A DNA stretch of 30,537 bases from Colimorpha sp045640985 (GTDB lineage Bacteria; Bacteroidota; Bacteroidia; Bacteroidales; P3): assembly GCA_045640985.1 (NCBI GenBank), contig JAZUFZ010000046.1, positions 1 to 30,537 of the forward strand. Reading direction: 5' to 3'. How positions within the stretch are numbered: the stretch's first letter is position 1; each line of letters starts with the position of its first letter. The notes beneath the pieces were generated by a model. The model was not told the origin of the DNA. It saw nothing but the letters and a program-made list of their open reading frames with translations, and searched no databases. Below are positions 8,201 through 15,291 of the stretch, piece after piece. Position numbers and translations under genes: made by a program.

Positions 8201-8691
8201 TCTACAATGCAAATAGGCATACCATTTATGTAGAGCAAGACATCAGGACGTCGGTTTTGGCGGACACCATTATTCGTATAATCTACGACAAGCTGATTGA
8301 CTGCACGGAAAACATTCTTTGGAGATTCATTCTCTGATATGAACTCTTCAAAGTTTATAAGGTTAATTGTGCGTGTAATCCCATTGGAGGGCGTGAAAGT
8401 GAATCCGAACACCATCCAGTTATAAACTTTGTGAAGTGTGGCAAAATCGGACTCTGCACCAACGAGGCGTACTTTATCATAAATCTGGGTTATCTCGTCC
8501 GAAGTCAGATCCGGATTGGAACGAGATATAAAGTCGCGGAAGTCTTCTTCAATGAGGACATCCGTTTTCTTATCACGCTTCACATCGATGCCATTTGAAT
8601 ACTGCCATCCATTTGTTTCAAGGAAGCCGATGAAAGCATATTCGTATTGGGACTCACAATAGTGGCCTTTGTAGTTGGTCAATTTAGCCAT
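5245..8691 (-). CDS. hsdR: Type I restriction enzyme, restriction/translocase subunit HsdR
   Basis: This 1148-aa protein has the standard HsdR layout. The N-terminal PDDEXK nuclease shows Asp150 (RRPDVLLY) and Glu164-x-Lys166 (IVELKNP). The superfamily 2 motor follows, with Walker A GATGCGKT at 308-315, a DEAH box at 420-423 (FSDEAH) and a motif III-like FTGTP segment near 480. A conserved QTISRVNR segment around 700 fits motif VI. The C-terminal 400 residues are helical and would contact the methyltransferase core. Length fits a full-length, intact subunit. It would cleave unmodified DNA after ATP-driven translocation, in a complex with the hsdM and hsdS products encoded upstream. The start is one base past the rhuM stop, so the gene is read as part of the same transcript. 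Confidence 0.97.
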   Translation of the reverse strand: MAKLTNYKGHYCESQYEYAFIGFLETNGWQYSNGIDVKRDKKTDVLIEEDFRDFISRSNPDLTSDEITQIYDKVRLVGAESDFATLHKVYNWMVFGFTFTPSNGITRTINLINFEEFISENESPKNVFRAVNQLVVDYTNNGVRQNRRPDVLLYINGMPICIVELKNPADANATIYKAWEQITVRYWRDIPHLLHYCPLACISDGVKTRLGTVRTPYEHFYSWRRVENDDKVSTLPFEETQTMIKGVYAPQRLLELFRDYVYFRDTQYDRDENEIVCRYPQFFAARLLKHSIIKSVAEGSGKGGTYFGATGCGKTYTMAFLARQLALRCTDIPEIGSPTIVMIVDRDELQNQGSKLFTKSSEFLNLGAVGIVPTRNKLREELGARESGGFYICTIQKFCDRKEDKIGLINSRRNIICFSDEAHRTQIEHSKQIQFSKDADENMRAMISKPYAKILREAFPNATFVGFTGTPIAETYQTFGDEIDRYTMDQAVADGITVPIKYHPRIAKVLLDNEKVKEIETYYKNCADEGASREDIEASKTAMSSMEVILGEPSRLERLAVDIHDHFTAAREADPERIQKAMVVCANRTIAYSLLCKFKEKYPEWFEEKKTPDGVEATDEELRELKAVPFMAMVASVGSNDPADMYNYLGGVKNDVRSSDLDNAFKQDKSNFSIVIVVDMWITGFDVEPLTYLYNDKPLQKHLLVQTISRVNRKYPGKGYGLIIDYIGIRDNMREAMKIYGGEVSVAPTEDDIEQATVIFRDLLGIIRNLFHDYDLTPFISGETDDVQRYILLARAAEYVFQSVEELNSESNKGKAPKKVSFKTYFLQNVKRMRTAYDICQPSGVLSDEESALAQSFMAIAGFVRKMNGSSEIDADTMNRRVSKMVEEALKYSKVENILADGETEDILSPEYYEKLSDVAMPASRLEILIKMLKKQIKEYGRTNRVEAKKFQEMLEKTIKEYHERRKQLTETEAGEAQETASNDIIKQATQQALDILKGMKESRESFRKLGLTFEEKAFYDILLALRDQFNFEYGEDKEKDGIVVNEKCKVLAQKVKEIIDTKSSFADWLNNQNVRNQLKYDIKVCLIKNGYPPQYSPQVFSQVMEQVENFEENEQRDDRSCMSSTRIMKIYPETEDGSESPMAAEGE

Positions 8692-8692
8692 G

Positions 8693-9709
8693 TTATTTTC
8701 CTTTCCTTATCTGATTCTTGGCGATTTTGTTGGCTTCGTTTATCGTGTCCAGATAGGCCTTCTCGACGGGCGAAAGCGTATTCTGCACATATTTTTTGTA
8801 TTCCTCGTTGGCTTTTTTCATCGCCTGTTCGTGACTGATGGTTCCCGCATTGTCCAAAAGGCGTCTGCCGCCAGAGGACAATACGTTGTCAAGCTGCATG
8901 ATATAATCACCCATATACATCGGCCTGTGCTCAATGGCATTGATTTCGGCCAAATCGAAATAACCGGAAACAAGATTGTTCAGCACCTTTAATTCGTTTT
9001 CAGACAGATAGTTTTTGGCGGTCTCGATATCTTTTTTGGTTGGCTGCTGCCCCTTAAACGAGAGCAACCCCATAAAAGGCTTGTCGGCATCGGCTCGTTC
9101 GTAGATCAGTTCGGAAGCCGTATGGCCATGAGTGGCAAAATGGAGCTTGTTCTGCACGATCTTGAAGAACCTGACGGATTCTTCAGATTTAGGGTCGTAA
9201 TCCACACTTGTGGCATACAGGTCGAGAACCTGACGATACAGCACCTTTTCGGACGAGCGGATGTCGCGGATTCTGTCCAACAGCTCCTTCCAGTAGTTTC
9301 CGCCAGCATTTCCTTTGAGTCTTTCGTCGTCGATGGTGAAACCCTTGACCATATACTCTTTGAGTCTTTCGGTTGCCCAGATTCTGAACCGGGTTGCAAC
9401 TTGAGATTTGACGCGGTAGCCCAAAGAGATGATCATGTCGAGGTTGTAGTAGGGGATATTCCTGGTTACATTGCGATTCCCTTCTTTTTGAACCTGTCGG
9501 AAATTCCGACAAGTTGAAGCCTCATCCAATTCGCCCTCTTCATAGATGTGTTTAATATGTTCGACAACATTTGTTCTGGAAGACTGAAACAATAATGCCA
9601 TTTGCTGTTGCGTAAGCCACACGGTTTCATCATAGACTTTGACATCTATCTTGGCTTCGCCGTTCGCATTTTCGTATATGATTATCTCGCCTAAGTTTTC
9701 GCTGTTCAT
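8693..9709 (-). CDS. RhuM family protein within the hsd operon
   Basis: This 338-aa protein matches the RhuM (virulence protein) family. An early block has the helix-turn-helix-like segment VWLTQQQMALLFQSSRTNV (about 30-48). The conserved core YYNLDMIISLGYRVKS (about 87-102) precedes RIWATERLKEYMVKGF (about 107-123). The C-terminal half resembles the Fic/Doc-associated death-on-curing portion (about 220-290, with HRPMYMGDY). Its biochemical role is not established. RhuM genes are commonly found inserted between hsdS and hsdR in Bacteroidota type I loci, as here. An AAAGGAG ribosome-binding site lies just upstream of the ATG at 9709, which supports that start. The stop is one base before the hsdR start. 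Confidence 0.9.
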   Translation of the reverse strand: MNSENLGEIIIYENANGEAKIDVKVYDETVWLTQQQMALLFQSSRTNVVEHIKHIYEEGELDEASTCRNFRQVQKEGNRNVTRNIPYYNLDMIISLGYRVKSQVATRFRIWATERLKEYMVKGFTIDDERLKGNAGGNYWKELLDRIRDIRSSEKVLYRQVLDLYATSVDYDPKSEESVRFFKIVQNKLHFATHGHTASELIYERADADKPFMGLLSFKGQQPTKKDIETAKNYLSENELKVLNNLVSGYFDLAEINAIEHRPMYMGDYIMQLDNVLSSGGRRLLDNAGTISHEQAMKKANEEYKKYVQNTLSPVEKAYLDTINEANKIAKNQIRKGK

Positions 9710-9722
9710 GGTTATATCTCCT

Positions 9723-10829
9723 TTATTTTTGAGCCTCCTCGATGGAGCCTTTAATCAAGATGGGGCAGATGTCTTTGATTTGGGCTTTGAGACGATTGTT
9801 GATTTCTACTCTTTCTTGATAAACAGAGAAAATATCTACAATACTTTGCTGAATTTTAGTGTCTGGAATAGGAATAGAAATCTCTCCTAAGTCTTCAAAC
9901 GTAAAAATATCACGAGTAGTGCCAAACGAGATAAAACCAGCATAACGCTGCGTCTCTGCACGATTCATCCAAAGGAGGAGATACTTCGAGAGTAATTTGG
10001 GGTCACAAACCTCAAAAACTTGATAAGAGTTTGAGACTACACAATCTGGACCTTCTCGCAATGCAATAGGTAATTTTGTATTGTGAGCTTTCATAACTTT
10101 ATTGAAAGCAAACTGTCCCGTACGAACGACACTTCCATTTTCTGAATCTTCGGCAACTCGTTTCGGATCAGTAAACACGTGGTCTACTGTTACACCTTGG
10201 AACAAAGAGATTTCATTATTCTCGTTCTTCTCGTTACACTGACGAAGATACTTTCCAATTCGCTCTGAATTCACATTGCGTCGCAAGTCTTCGATATAGG
10301 CATCACAAACAAGTTTCAAGTCGTCCAAGCCGCGCTCGTAGGATTTCTGATTTGCAAGAAGGGAATTGTATATGGCAACGTACTTCTTCTGAATGTCAAT
10401 CGAAGGGAGGTCGAGCGTAATATCACAGAACACGTCCCAATCCAAGTTAGATCGAATACTTCCGTCGCTACAGAAAGCACCATACCGGTCTTTTTCCTTA
10501 GAGAGAAACCTCATAAAGAAATAGAGAGGTAAAACCACGTCGGTTCTTGTTACCTCAAACGTTACATAAGCCGGAGAAATAATCGTAGGTTCGTCTTCAT
10601 TATACATGCTAATTCGGATGCACATATCTCGACCAGTCTGCATTCCACTATAGACAAAGCGATTTTTGCGGACAACCTTGTACTTTGATTCATCAAGTCC
10701 TTCGGTATCTGCGACAGTAGGCATAAACTCTTTGTTAATGTTTATCCCGCTAAAATTGCGAAGACCTAAATTGTTTCTTTCGTCTACGATAGAGACAAGG
10801 TCGCCAATTCTATATTTAGTTAATGCCAT
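9723..10829 (-). CDS. hsdS: Type I restriction enzyme, specificity subunit HsdS
   Basis: The protein has two target-recognition halves. The first covers about residues 1-180 and includes GININKEFMPT; the second covers about 185-345 and includes GVTVDHVFTDP. Each ends in a conserved coiled-coil segment, IDIQKKYVAIYNSLLANQKS and TKIQQSIVDIFSVYQERVEI, that spaces the two recognition domains. It sets the bipartite DNA sequence recognised by the HsdM/HsdR complex. I chose the ATG at 10829 over an in-frame TTG at 10835 because a strong AAGGAGG site (10836-10842) ends seven bases upstream; that site overlaps the stop of the preceding gene. No second hsdS, inverted partial copy or recombinase is present in the window, so there is no sign of shuffling. 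The target sequence cannot be read from the protein. Confidence 0.95.
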   Translation of the reverse strand: MALTKYRIGDLVSIVDERNNLGLRNFSGININKEFMPTVADTEGLDESKYKVVRKNRFVYSGMQTGRDMCIRISMYNEDEPTIISPAYVTFEVTRTDVVLPLYFFMRFLSKEKDRYGAFCSDGSIRSNLDWDVFCDITLDLPSIDIQKKYVAIYNSLLANQKSYERGLDDLKLVCDAYIEDLRRNVNSERIGKYLRQCNEKNENNEISLFQGVTVDHVFTDPKRVAEDSENGSVVRTGQFAFNKVMKAHNTKLPIALREGPDCVVSNSYQVFEVCDPKLLSKYLLLWMNRAETQRYAGFISFGTTRDIFTFEDLGEISIPIPDTKIQQSIVDIFSVYQERVEINNRLKAQIKDICPILIKGSIEEAQK

Positions 10830-10840
10830 ATCCAACCTCC

Positions 10841-11950
10841 TTAATCATTAATATTGTTCAGTTCGTTTTCGATTTCTTCTATGGAAGGGAGCGAGGACTT
10901 GAAGTTGTCCGGGATGAGTTTTGATAATTCATATTCCGATACTCCCAAGGGAATGTTGGTCATCTCCAATGCGTATTGAGCCAATATGCTATCTTTCTTC
11001 TTGCAAATAAGGAGTCCGATGGTGGCGTCGTCGCGGTCGGTCTTGAGTTGGTGGTTGACAGCCACCACGTATGTGCCAAGCTGTCCGATATTGTCGGAAT
11101 CGAACTCGTCGGTCTTTATCTCAATTACCACATATCGGTGGAGTGGTATGTGATAAAAAAGCATGTCGATGAATTTTTCCTTCTCGCCAATCATGATGCG
11201 ATATTCGCGGCCTACATAGGCGAAGCCCTTGCCAAGTTCGGTGAGGAAGCGCATGATATTGCTTTCAAGAGCATCCTTTAACTCCTTCTCGTTGTAGCTT
11301 TGTGTCATCGACAAGAAGTCGAAGCTGTAGGGGTCTTTGGTTATCTGCTGAGCCAGATCGCTGTCCACCTCGGGCAGCGTATGCTTGAAATTGGTTACAG
11401 CCTTTCCCTGGCGTTCATACAAGTCGGTGTCGAGGAAATTGAGCAGCACGGAGCGACTCCAATTGTTGATATAGGCCTGATGAACAAAGAAAAAAGCCTT
11501 AGACTGATTCTTGCTATGCCTATCCATGATATATTTATGATGACTCCATGGGATAGACATCATTTCAGCGAACATCATATCTTGGCAAGAGTCTTTTGCC
11601 CCAATCTGGGGCAATTTCTCATTGCCTATTTCTGCCCCAACTTGGGGTAAATTTATAAACAATTCATTATAAGTAACATAAAACCGTTTTATGTAGTATA
11701 GATTAGTGACTGACAGACCTTTCACATAGGGCATTTCTGCCTGTAGGTCTCGACTGATAGTCTCCATTATCCCCTTGCCCCAACGGTCTTCAACATTGAG
11801 TTCTACCAAATCCCTACCAAGAGACCAATAGAACTGAAGCAACTCGCTGTTGACTTTGATGGCTGCCTTGATCTGATGCTGCTTGAAGCGCAGGCTCAAA
11901 TTGCTAATCCACGCTTTATACTCTTCGTCTATATGTATTAAATTGCTCAT
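10841..11950 (-). CDS. YhcG/DUF1016-type PDDEXK nuclease, copy 1 (inside the hsd operon)
   Basis: This 369-aa protein has the two parts of the DUF1016/YhcG family. The N-terminal helical part (about 10-165) contains the YYIKRFYVTY and PWSHHKYIM segments. The C-terminal PDDEXK nuclease part (about 210-335) has FIDMLFYH with its Asp, then VIEIKT giving Glu-x-Lys. Family members accompany type I systems and defence islands; the substrate is not established. It sits between hsdM and hsdS, 11 bp after the first and about 10 bp before the second. A 12-residue repeat (LPQVGAEIGNEK then LPQIGAK) at about 101-119 is encoded by GC-rich dyads at 11596-11647, a probable site of length variation. The second copy at 13894 differs clearly in sequence, so this is not a recent duplication. 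Confidence 0.92.
   Translation of the reverse strand: MSNLIHIDEEYKAWISNLSLRFKQHQIKAAIKVNSELLQFYWSLGRDLVELNVEDRWGKGIMETISRDLQAEMPYVKGLSVTNLYYIKRFYVTYNELFINLPQVGAEIGNEKLPQIGAKDSCQDMMFAEMMSIPWSHHKYIMDRHSKNQSKAFFFVHQAYINNWSRSVLLNFLDTDLYERQGKAVTNFKHTLPEVDSDLAQQITKDPYSFDFLSMTQSYNEKELKDALESNIMRFLTELGKGFAYVGREYRIMIGEKEKFIDMLFYHIPLHRYVVIEIKTDEFDSDNIGQLGTYVVAVNHQLKTDRDDATIGLLICKKKDSILAQYALEMTNIPLGVSEYELSKLIPDNFKSSLPSIEEIENELNNIND
11596..11647 (-). repeat. In-frame 36-nt repeat with two GC-rich dyads inside the copy 1 yhcG gene
   Basis: TTGCCCCA pairs with TGGGGCAA around three bases at 11596-11614. A second dyad, CCCCAA with TTGGGG, lies at about 11635-11647. On the minus strand they encode LPQVGA and LPQIGA, 12 codons apart. 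Both mRNA hairpins and slippage are possible. Confidence 0.6.
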
Positions 11951-11961
11951 ATTGGCTTGTC

Positions 11962-13569
11962 TTATTCTATTCCATACCCAATACCTATAAACGCCTCTTC
12001 CAACATCTGCTGCGACTTCTTCTCCGTGGCAAGAATATCTTTCATCTCTCTTTGAATACGTGCCATCTCTTTGGCATAGTCAATATCTAAATCATGGTCG
12101 ATGAACTCAATATACTTACTTGGGGTCAAAGCAAATCCCTTTTCTTCAATCTCTGCGAATTTCACAGAACGGTAGAGTTCCGGAATTTCATAATTTGCGC
12201 CGTCGGCACCCTCTTCCTGCCATTTGTGGTAGATTTCGGAGGCTCGCTCAATCTGGTCAGGCAGAAGGATGACTTTCTTTTTCTGCTCACCTTTAACTGG
12301 GTTTTCAGTCCAGGAGCGCAAGTCCATAAAGAGAATCTCTTTTTCGCGGTTGCGGAGTTGGCGCCCACGATAGTTGCCACCCTTCTTGTTCTGGTTCAGA
12401 ATCCAAAGGGTGACGCTGATGTCGGTAGTGATAAAGAGCTCTCGGGGGAGGACGATGATGGCTTCCACCTTGTCGTTCTCGATCAGGCGCTGGCGGATGG
12501 CAAGGGTGTCGCTATCGTTCAAAGCACCATTGGCCAAGAGGAAACCAGCCACACCGGATTCCGGCTTGAGATGTGAGAGGATGTGCAGAATCCAAGCATA
12601 GTTGGCATTACTTTCGGGTGGTGTGGAGTAGTCGGACCAACGAGCGTCGTGTTCCAGATTATCATCATACCACTTTTTGAGGTTGAACGGTGGATTAGCC
12701 ATGATGTAATCGAAGTAAAGACCGCGATGAAGGTCGTTCAAGAAGGTAGAATCTGCAATATCTCCGAGATGGTGGCTGATACCTCGTAGAGCAAGGTTCA
12801 TCTTTGCCAGGCGATATGTAGCAGGTTCTTTTTCCTGTCCGTACACATTTACACGTTCTATATTTCCTTGACGCGCCCGAACAAGTTCTGCGCTCTGTAT
12901 GAACATACCGCCAGAGCCACAAGCAGGGTCGTAAAGCGTGCCGTCAAAAGGTTCAATCATGGATGCGATAAGTTGCACCACGTCGTGCGGAGTATAAAAC
13001 TCACCTTCTTCCTTTGTGGCATTTACAGCAAACTCTTTAAGGAAATATTCATAAACACGACCGATAAGGTCTTTCTCTTCGCCGAAAGCCTTATGACTGA
13101 TTTTGTTTATCTCATCGACCAGTTTCTTGATGTCGTTTGGAGCGAGGTTGCGAGTAGTGAAGGTACCTTCAACAAAGCACCCTTTGAGCGGCGCCAAAGA
13201 TGCTGCAATACTATGAAGCGCACCATCGAGAGCGGCATTAAGGCCAGGCGCAGGCGTATTGATGATGGTGGACCAACGGGCTTCCACTGGGAGGTTGTAG
13301 GTGCCATCGGTAAATGTGGCATCATCGAAGAAAGCAGAAACGATGTTTTCGTCATCGGGGTCAAAATCATCATTGATAAGCTTTTCTCGGAGTTTTTGAA
13401 GACCTGTTTCGTATTTTTCCCCCATAAAGCGAAGGAATACGAGGGTTAGCATCATGTCGCGCTTCTCGAAAAACGAGCCGGAGTTGCGGGCAGCTCGCAA
13501 TATATCCCTACAATTAAAAAGGATAGAGTCTAAAGTTATCAACTTTTCGTTACCTGTTTTTTGTGCCAT
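11962..13569 (-). CDS. hsdM: Type I restriction enzyme, N6-adenine methyltransferase subunit HsdM
   Basis: In the 547-residue open frame the S-adenosylmethionine-binding motif DPACGSGG lies at 226-233 and the catalytic NPPF at 304-307. They are preceded by the helical N-terminal domain of HsdM and by FYTPHDVVQLI (203-213), a signature of the family. It methylates adenine in the target set by HsdS and forms the core of the modification and restriction complex. The reading frame allows an ATG at 13605. I prefer the one at 13569, where the protein begins MAQKTGNEKL, because the extra 12 residues look like translated AT-rich leader. It is the first gene of the defence operon, about 90 nt from the inferred transcription start set by the promoter at 13664-13695. 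Confidence 0.96.
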   Translation of the reverse strand: MAQKTGNEKLITLDSILFNCRDILRAARNSGSFFEKRDMMLTLVFLRFMGEKYETGLQKLREKLINDDFDPDDENIVSAFFDDATFTDGTYNLPVEARWSTIINTPAPGLNAALDGALHSIAASLAPLKGCFVEGTFTTRNLAPNDIKKLVDEINKISHKAFGEEKDLIGRVYEYFLKEFAVNATKEEGEFYTPHDVVQLIASMIEPFDGTLYDPACGSGGMFIQSAELVRARQGNIERVNVYGQEKEPATYRLAKMNLALRGISHHLGDIADSTFLNDLHRGLYFDYIMANPPFNLKKWYDDNLEHDARWSDYSTPPESNANYAWILHILSHLKPESGVAGFLLANGALNDSDTLAIRQRLIENDKVEAIIVLPRELFITTDISVTLWILNQNKKGGNYRGRQLRNREKEILFMDLRSWTENPVKGEQKKKVILLPDQIERASEIYHKWQEEGADGANYEIPELYRSVKFAEIEEKGFALTPSKYIEFIDHDLDIDYAKEMARIQREMKDILATEKKSQQMLEEAFIGIGYGIE

Positions 13570-13660
13570 ATAGTATTGAATAATTTCATTATCAATTAAT
13601 AACATCTTCGCCTACTATGATATTAGGGGATAATGCCATATAAGCGTGTACAATTTTGCG

Positions 13661-13738
13661 GTGCAAAATTACGAATAAAAATCATTGTGTGCAAATTTAT
13701 TTTTTGGCCGGCGACAGAAGTTGTCGGAAGGGGGAGAG
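13661..13738 (-). repeat. 78-bp direct repeat, copy A, carrying the hsd operon promoter
   Basis: This block is repeated at 15035-15112 with one mismatch in 78 bp (C versus T). On the minus strand it holds a complete Bacteroidota promoter: a -33 TTTG at 13692-13695, a 20-bp spacer, and a -7 TAATTTTG at 13664-13671. The repeat also contains a short dyad, CCGGCGAC with GTTGTCGG, at about 13708-13727. Transcription would start near 13655 and read into hsdM. Confidence 0.85.
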
Positions 13739-13742
13739 GCGT

Positions 13743-13812
13743 GCGGGGAAAACGTATGGGAAAACGTGGGTGAAATGCGGGTGAAATGCGGGGAAAACGC
13801 TCGGGAAAACGG
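13743..13812 (+). repeat. Six 11-12-bp tandem repeats upstream of the hsd promoter
   Basis: Units alternate around the consensus GCGGGGAAAAC, with variants GTATGGGAAAAC, GTGGGTGAAAT and GCGGGTGAAAT. They lie about 48-117 bp upstream of the -33 box of the hsd promoter (on the minus strand), where activator or repressor sites would be expected. No equivalent array is clear beside copy B at 15035, although that flank is also G-rich. Confidence 0.65.
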
Positions 13813-13840
13813 GATTGACAATGGGCGAATATCAACAATA

Positions 13841-13874
13841 ATTGAAACCGAAAGTCCGGTTATTCGGTTTCAAT
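13841..13874 (-). terminator. 12-bp stem-loop after the second yhcG gene
   Basis: ATTGAAACCGAA (13841-13852) pairs perfectly with TTCGGTTTCAAT (13863-13874) around a 10-nt loop, 20 bp past the stop of the leftward nuclease gene. The T-run after it on the minus strand is weak, so it may be an end-stabilising hairpin rather than a strong intrinsic terminator. Confidence 0.6.
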
Positions 13875-13893
13875 AATTTCCGTTTTTATATTT

Positions 13894-14925
13894 TTATTTA
13901 TTGTTGTCCTCTTTGTCAAGAAGCATGTTCAAACGAGCCTGCAACTCTTCTCTTTTAGGCAGATAAAGCTGGTACTTAGCTGCAAAGAGCTGATTGGAAA
14001 TACCTTCCAGAGCATATTGCATCACCACATCGTTCTTTGATGCGCCTAATACAATTCCAATAGGAGGATTGTCATCTGGCTGACAGACTTCTTTTTTGAA
14101 GTAATTCAGATATAGGTTCATCTGTCCAATGTCCTCATGCTGGATTTCTCCGCGTTTTAAGTCAATCAGGACATAGCATTTCAATATGGTATGATAGAAT
14201 ACAAGGTCACAGTGGAAATGTCTTCCTGCCAATGGTATGTGGTATTGACTACGTATGAGGGCAAAACCTCTTCCCAGTTCAAGGAGGAAATCGCGCATAT
14301 TATCAATGAGGGCATTATGCAAATCACCTTCCACATAACGGGGCTTTGCGTCCAAACCGACAAATTCCAGAACGTATGGATCCTTGATAATATCAGTTGC
14401 TTCTTCTACAACCTTTCCTTGACGGGCAAGTGAAATTACACCTTCTTTGTCTGTACTTAGTGCGAGACGATGAAAAAGCATACTATCCATTTGACGTTTT
14501 AGTTCCCTGCAGCTCCAATTCTCCATACAGCATTGCTTCTCATAGAAACTTCGTTCCATTTCGTCACTACACTTTAGTAGTTCAATATAGTGGCTCCACG
14601 ATAATTGTCCAGACAGTGTCTGTATTTTTGGATATGTCAGATAGAACTGTCTGAATGAAAAGACGTTGGAGCGACTAAAACCTCGGCCATACTGCAAAGT
14701 GAGGTCTCGCGCGAGCTTATCCATGACCTTCTTTCCATATTCGGCACGCAAATTCCCATTTTGTTCGAAATTGACGATGTACTCTCCAATTCGCCAATAG
14801 GTCTCTGTCATTATAGTATTGACATGGGTAACGACCTTACCTCTGGCTGATTCGACAAGATTACGGATATTCTCAAACAATGTTTGATACTCCGCACTTT
14901 GTAATATGATGTCTTTGCTTTCCAT
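13894..14925 (-). CDS. YhcG/DUF1016-type PDDEXK nuclease, copy 2 (stand-alone)
   Basis: This 343-aa protein has the family's N-terminal helical domain (about 15-160, including GFSRSNVFSFRQFYLTYP and LSWSHYIELLK). The C-terminal PDDEXK domain (about 190-320) includes HFHCDLVFYH followed by VLIDLKRGE and DIGQMNLYLNYF. The second acidic position is Asp (IDLK) where copy 1 has Glu (IEIK); both forms occur in the family as I recall it. It is 26 residues shorter than copy 1 and lacks its LPQ repeats. The gene has its own promoter in the direct repeat at 15035-15112, a leader with a strong hairpin (14994-15020) and a following stem-loop. It therefore forms a monocistronic unit just upstream of the hsd operon. 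The matching repeats on either side suggest insertion or excision as a cassette. Confidence 0.92.
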   Translation of the reverse strand: MESKDIILQSAEYQTLFENIRNLVESARGKVVTHVNTIMTETYWRIGEYIVNFEQNGNLRAEYGKKVMDKLARDLTLQYGRGFSRSNVFSFRQFYLTYPKIQTLSGQLSWSHYIELLKCSDEMERSFYEKQCCMENWSCRELKRQMDSMLFHRLALSTDKEGVISLARQGKVVEEATDIIKDPYVLEFVGLDAKPRYVEGDLHNALIDNMRDFLLELGRGFALIRSQYHIPLAGRHFHCDLVFYHTILKCYVLIDLKRGEIQHEDIGQMNLYLNYFKKEVCQPDDNPPIGIVLGASKNDVVMQYALEGISNQLFAAKYQLYLPKREELQARLNMLLDKEDNNK

Positions 14926-14993
14926 TTTATTCTATAGTAATATTATGTCTAGGTTTGTCAGCTCAGAGTTTGATGGATGACTGCCAGTTATTT

Positions 14994-15020
14994 ACCACCG
15001 GAGGTTACGTTGCCGGTGGT
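14994..15020 (-). promoter_or_regulatory. Perfect 8-bp hairpin in the leader of the second yhcG gene
   Basis: ACCACCGG (14994-15001) pairs with CCGGTGGT (15013-15020) around an 11-nt loop. It falls just after the inferred leftward transcription start, so it would be the first structure in that mRNA. On the plus strand it is followed by GGTATTTTTT and could also end rightward antisense transcripts, although no rightward gene precedes it. The rest of the 366-bp spacer (14926-15291) holds the repeat, G-rich sequence and the glmS promoter, with no gene. Confidence 0.55.
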
Positions 15021-15034
15021 GGTATTTTTTGCGA

Positions 15035-15112
15035 GTGCAAAATTACGAATAAAAATTATTGTGTGCAAATTTATTTTTTGGCCGGCGACAGAAGTTGTCG
15101 GAAGGGGGAGAG
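15035..15112 (-). repeat. 78-bp direct repeat, copy B, carrying the promoter of the second yhcG gene
   Basis: This block matches 13661-13738 at 77 of 78 positions and lies exactly 1374 bp from it. The minus-strand promoter is -33 TTTG at 15066-15069, a 20-bp spacer and -7 TAATTTTG at 15038-15045. Transcription would start near 15030, giving a leader of about 105 nt. Confidence 0.85.
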
Positions 15113-15195
15113 ATGGATAGTGGGAGAGGGTGGGGGATTTATGTCCGGGAAAATGGATGTGTGGGGTGGAGAAATGTTTTTTTTCGCTGGAAAAT

Positions 15196-15226
15196 TTTGC
15201 TGTTTGGAAAAATGTTATTATCTTTG
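15196..15226 (+). promoter_or_regulatory. Bacteroidota promoter for glmS
   Basis: A -33 TTTG at 15196-15199, a 19-bp spacer and a -7 TATCTTTG at 15219-15226 match the phylum consensus. The start site would be near 15232, giving a leader of about 60 nt. It is divergent from the repeat-borne promoter at 15035. Confidence 0.8.
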
Positions 15227-15233
15227 CATCGTG

Positions 15234-15251
15234 TCCGCGCCTTTGCGCGGA
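15234..15251 (+). promoter_or_regulatory. 7-bp GC-rich hairpin at the 5' end of the glmS leader
   Basis: TCCGCGC pairs with GCGCGGA around a CTTT loop, at or immediately after the inferred transcription start. It probably stabilises the mRNA end. The leader is far too short for a glmS ribozyme. Confidence 0.5.
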
Positions 15252-15291
15252 GGCATAGATAACGGAATATTAAATTATAAATCATATCATT

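Noticed and set aside
9723..10829. Phase-variable hsdS shuffling locus
   Set aside because: There is only one hsdS, with no inverted partial copies, no long internal repeats and no site-specific recombinase gene in the window.
13743..13812. CRISPR array
   Set aside because: The units are 11-12 bp, contiguous and without spacers, and no cas gene is nearby.
15232..15291. A glmS ribozyme in the glmS leader
   Set aside because: The leader is only about 60 nt with one 7-bp hairpin. The ribozyme core and its pseudoknots cannot fit, and it is not expected in this phylum.
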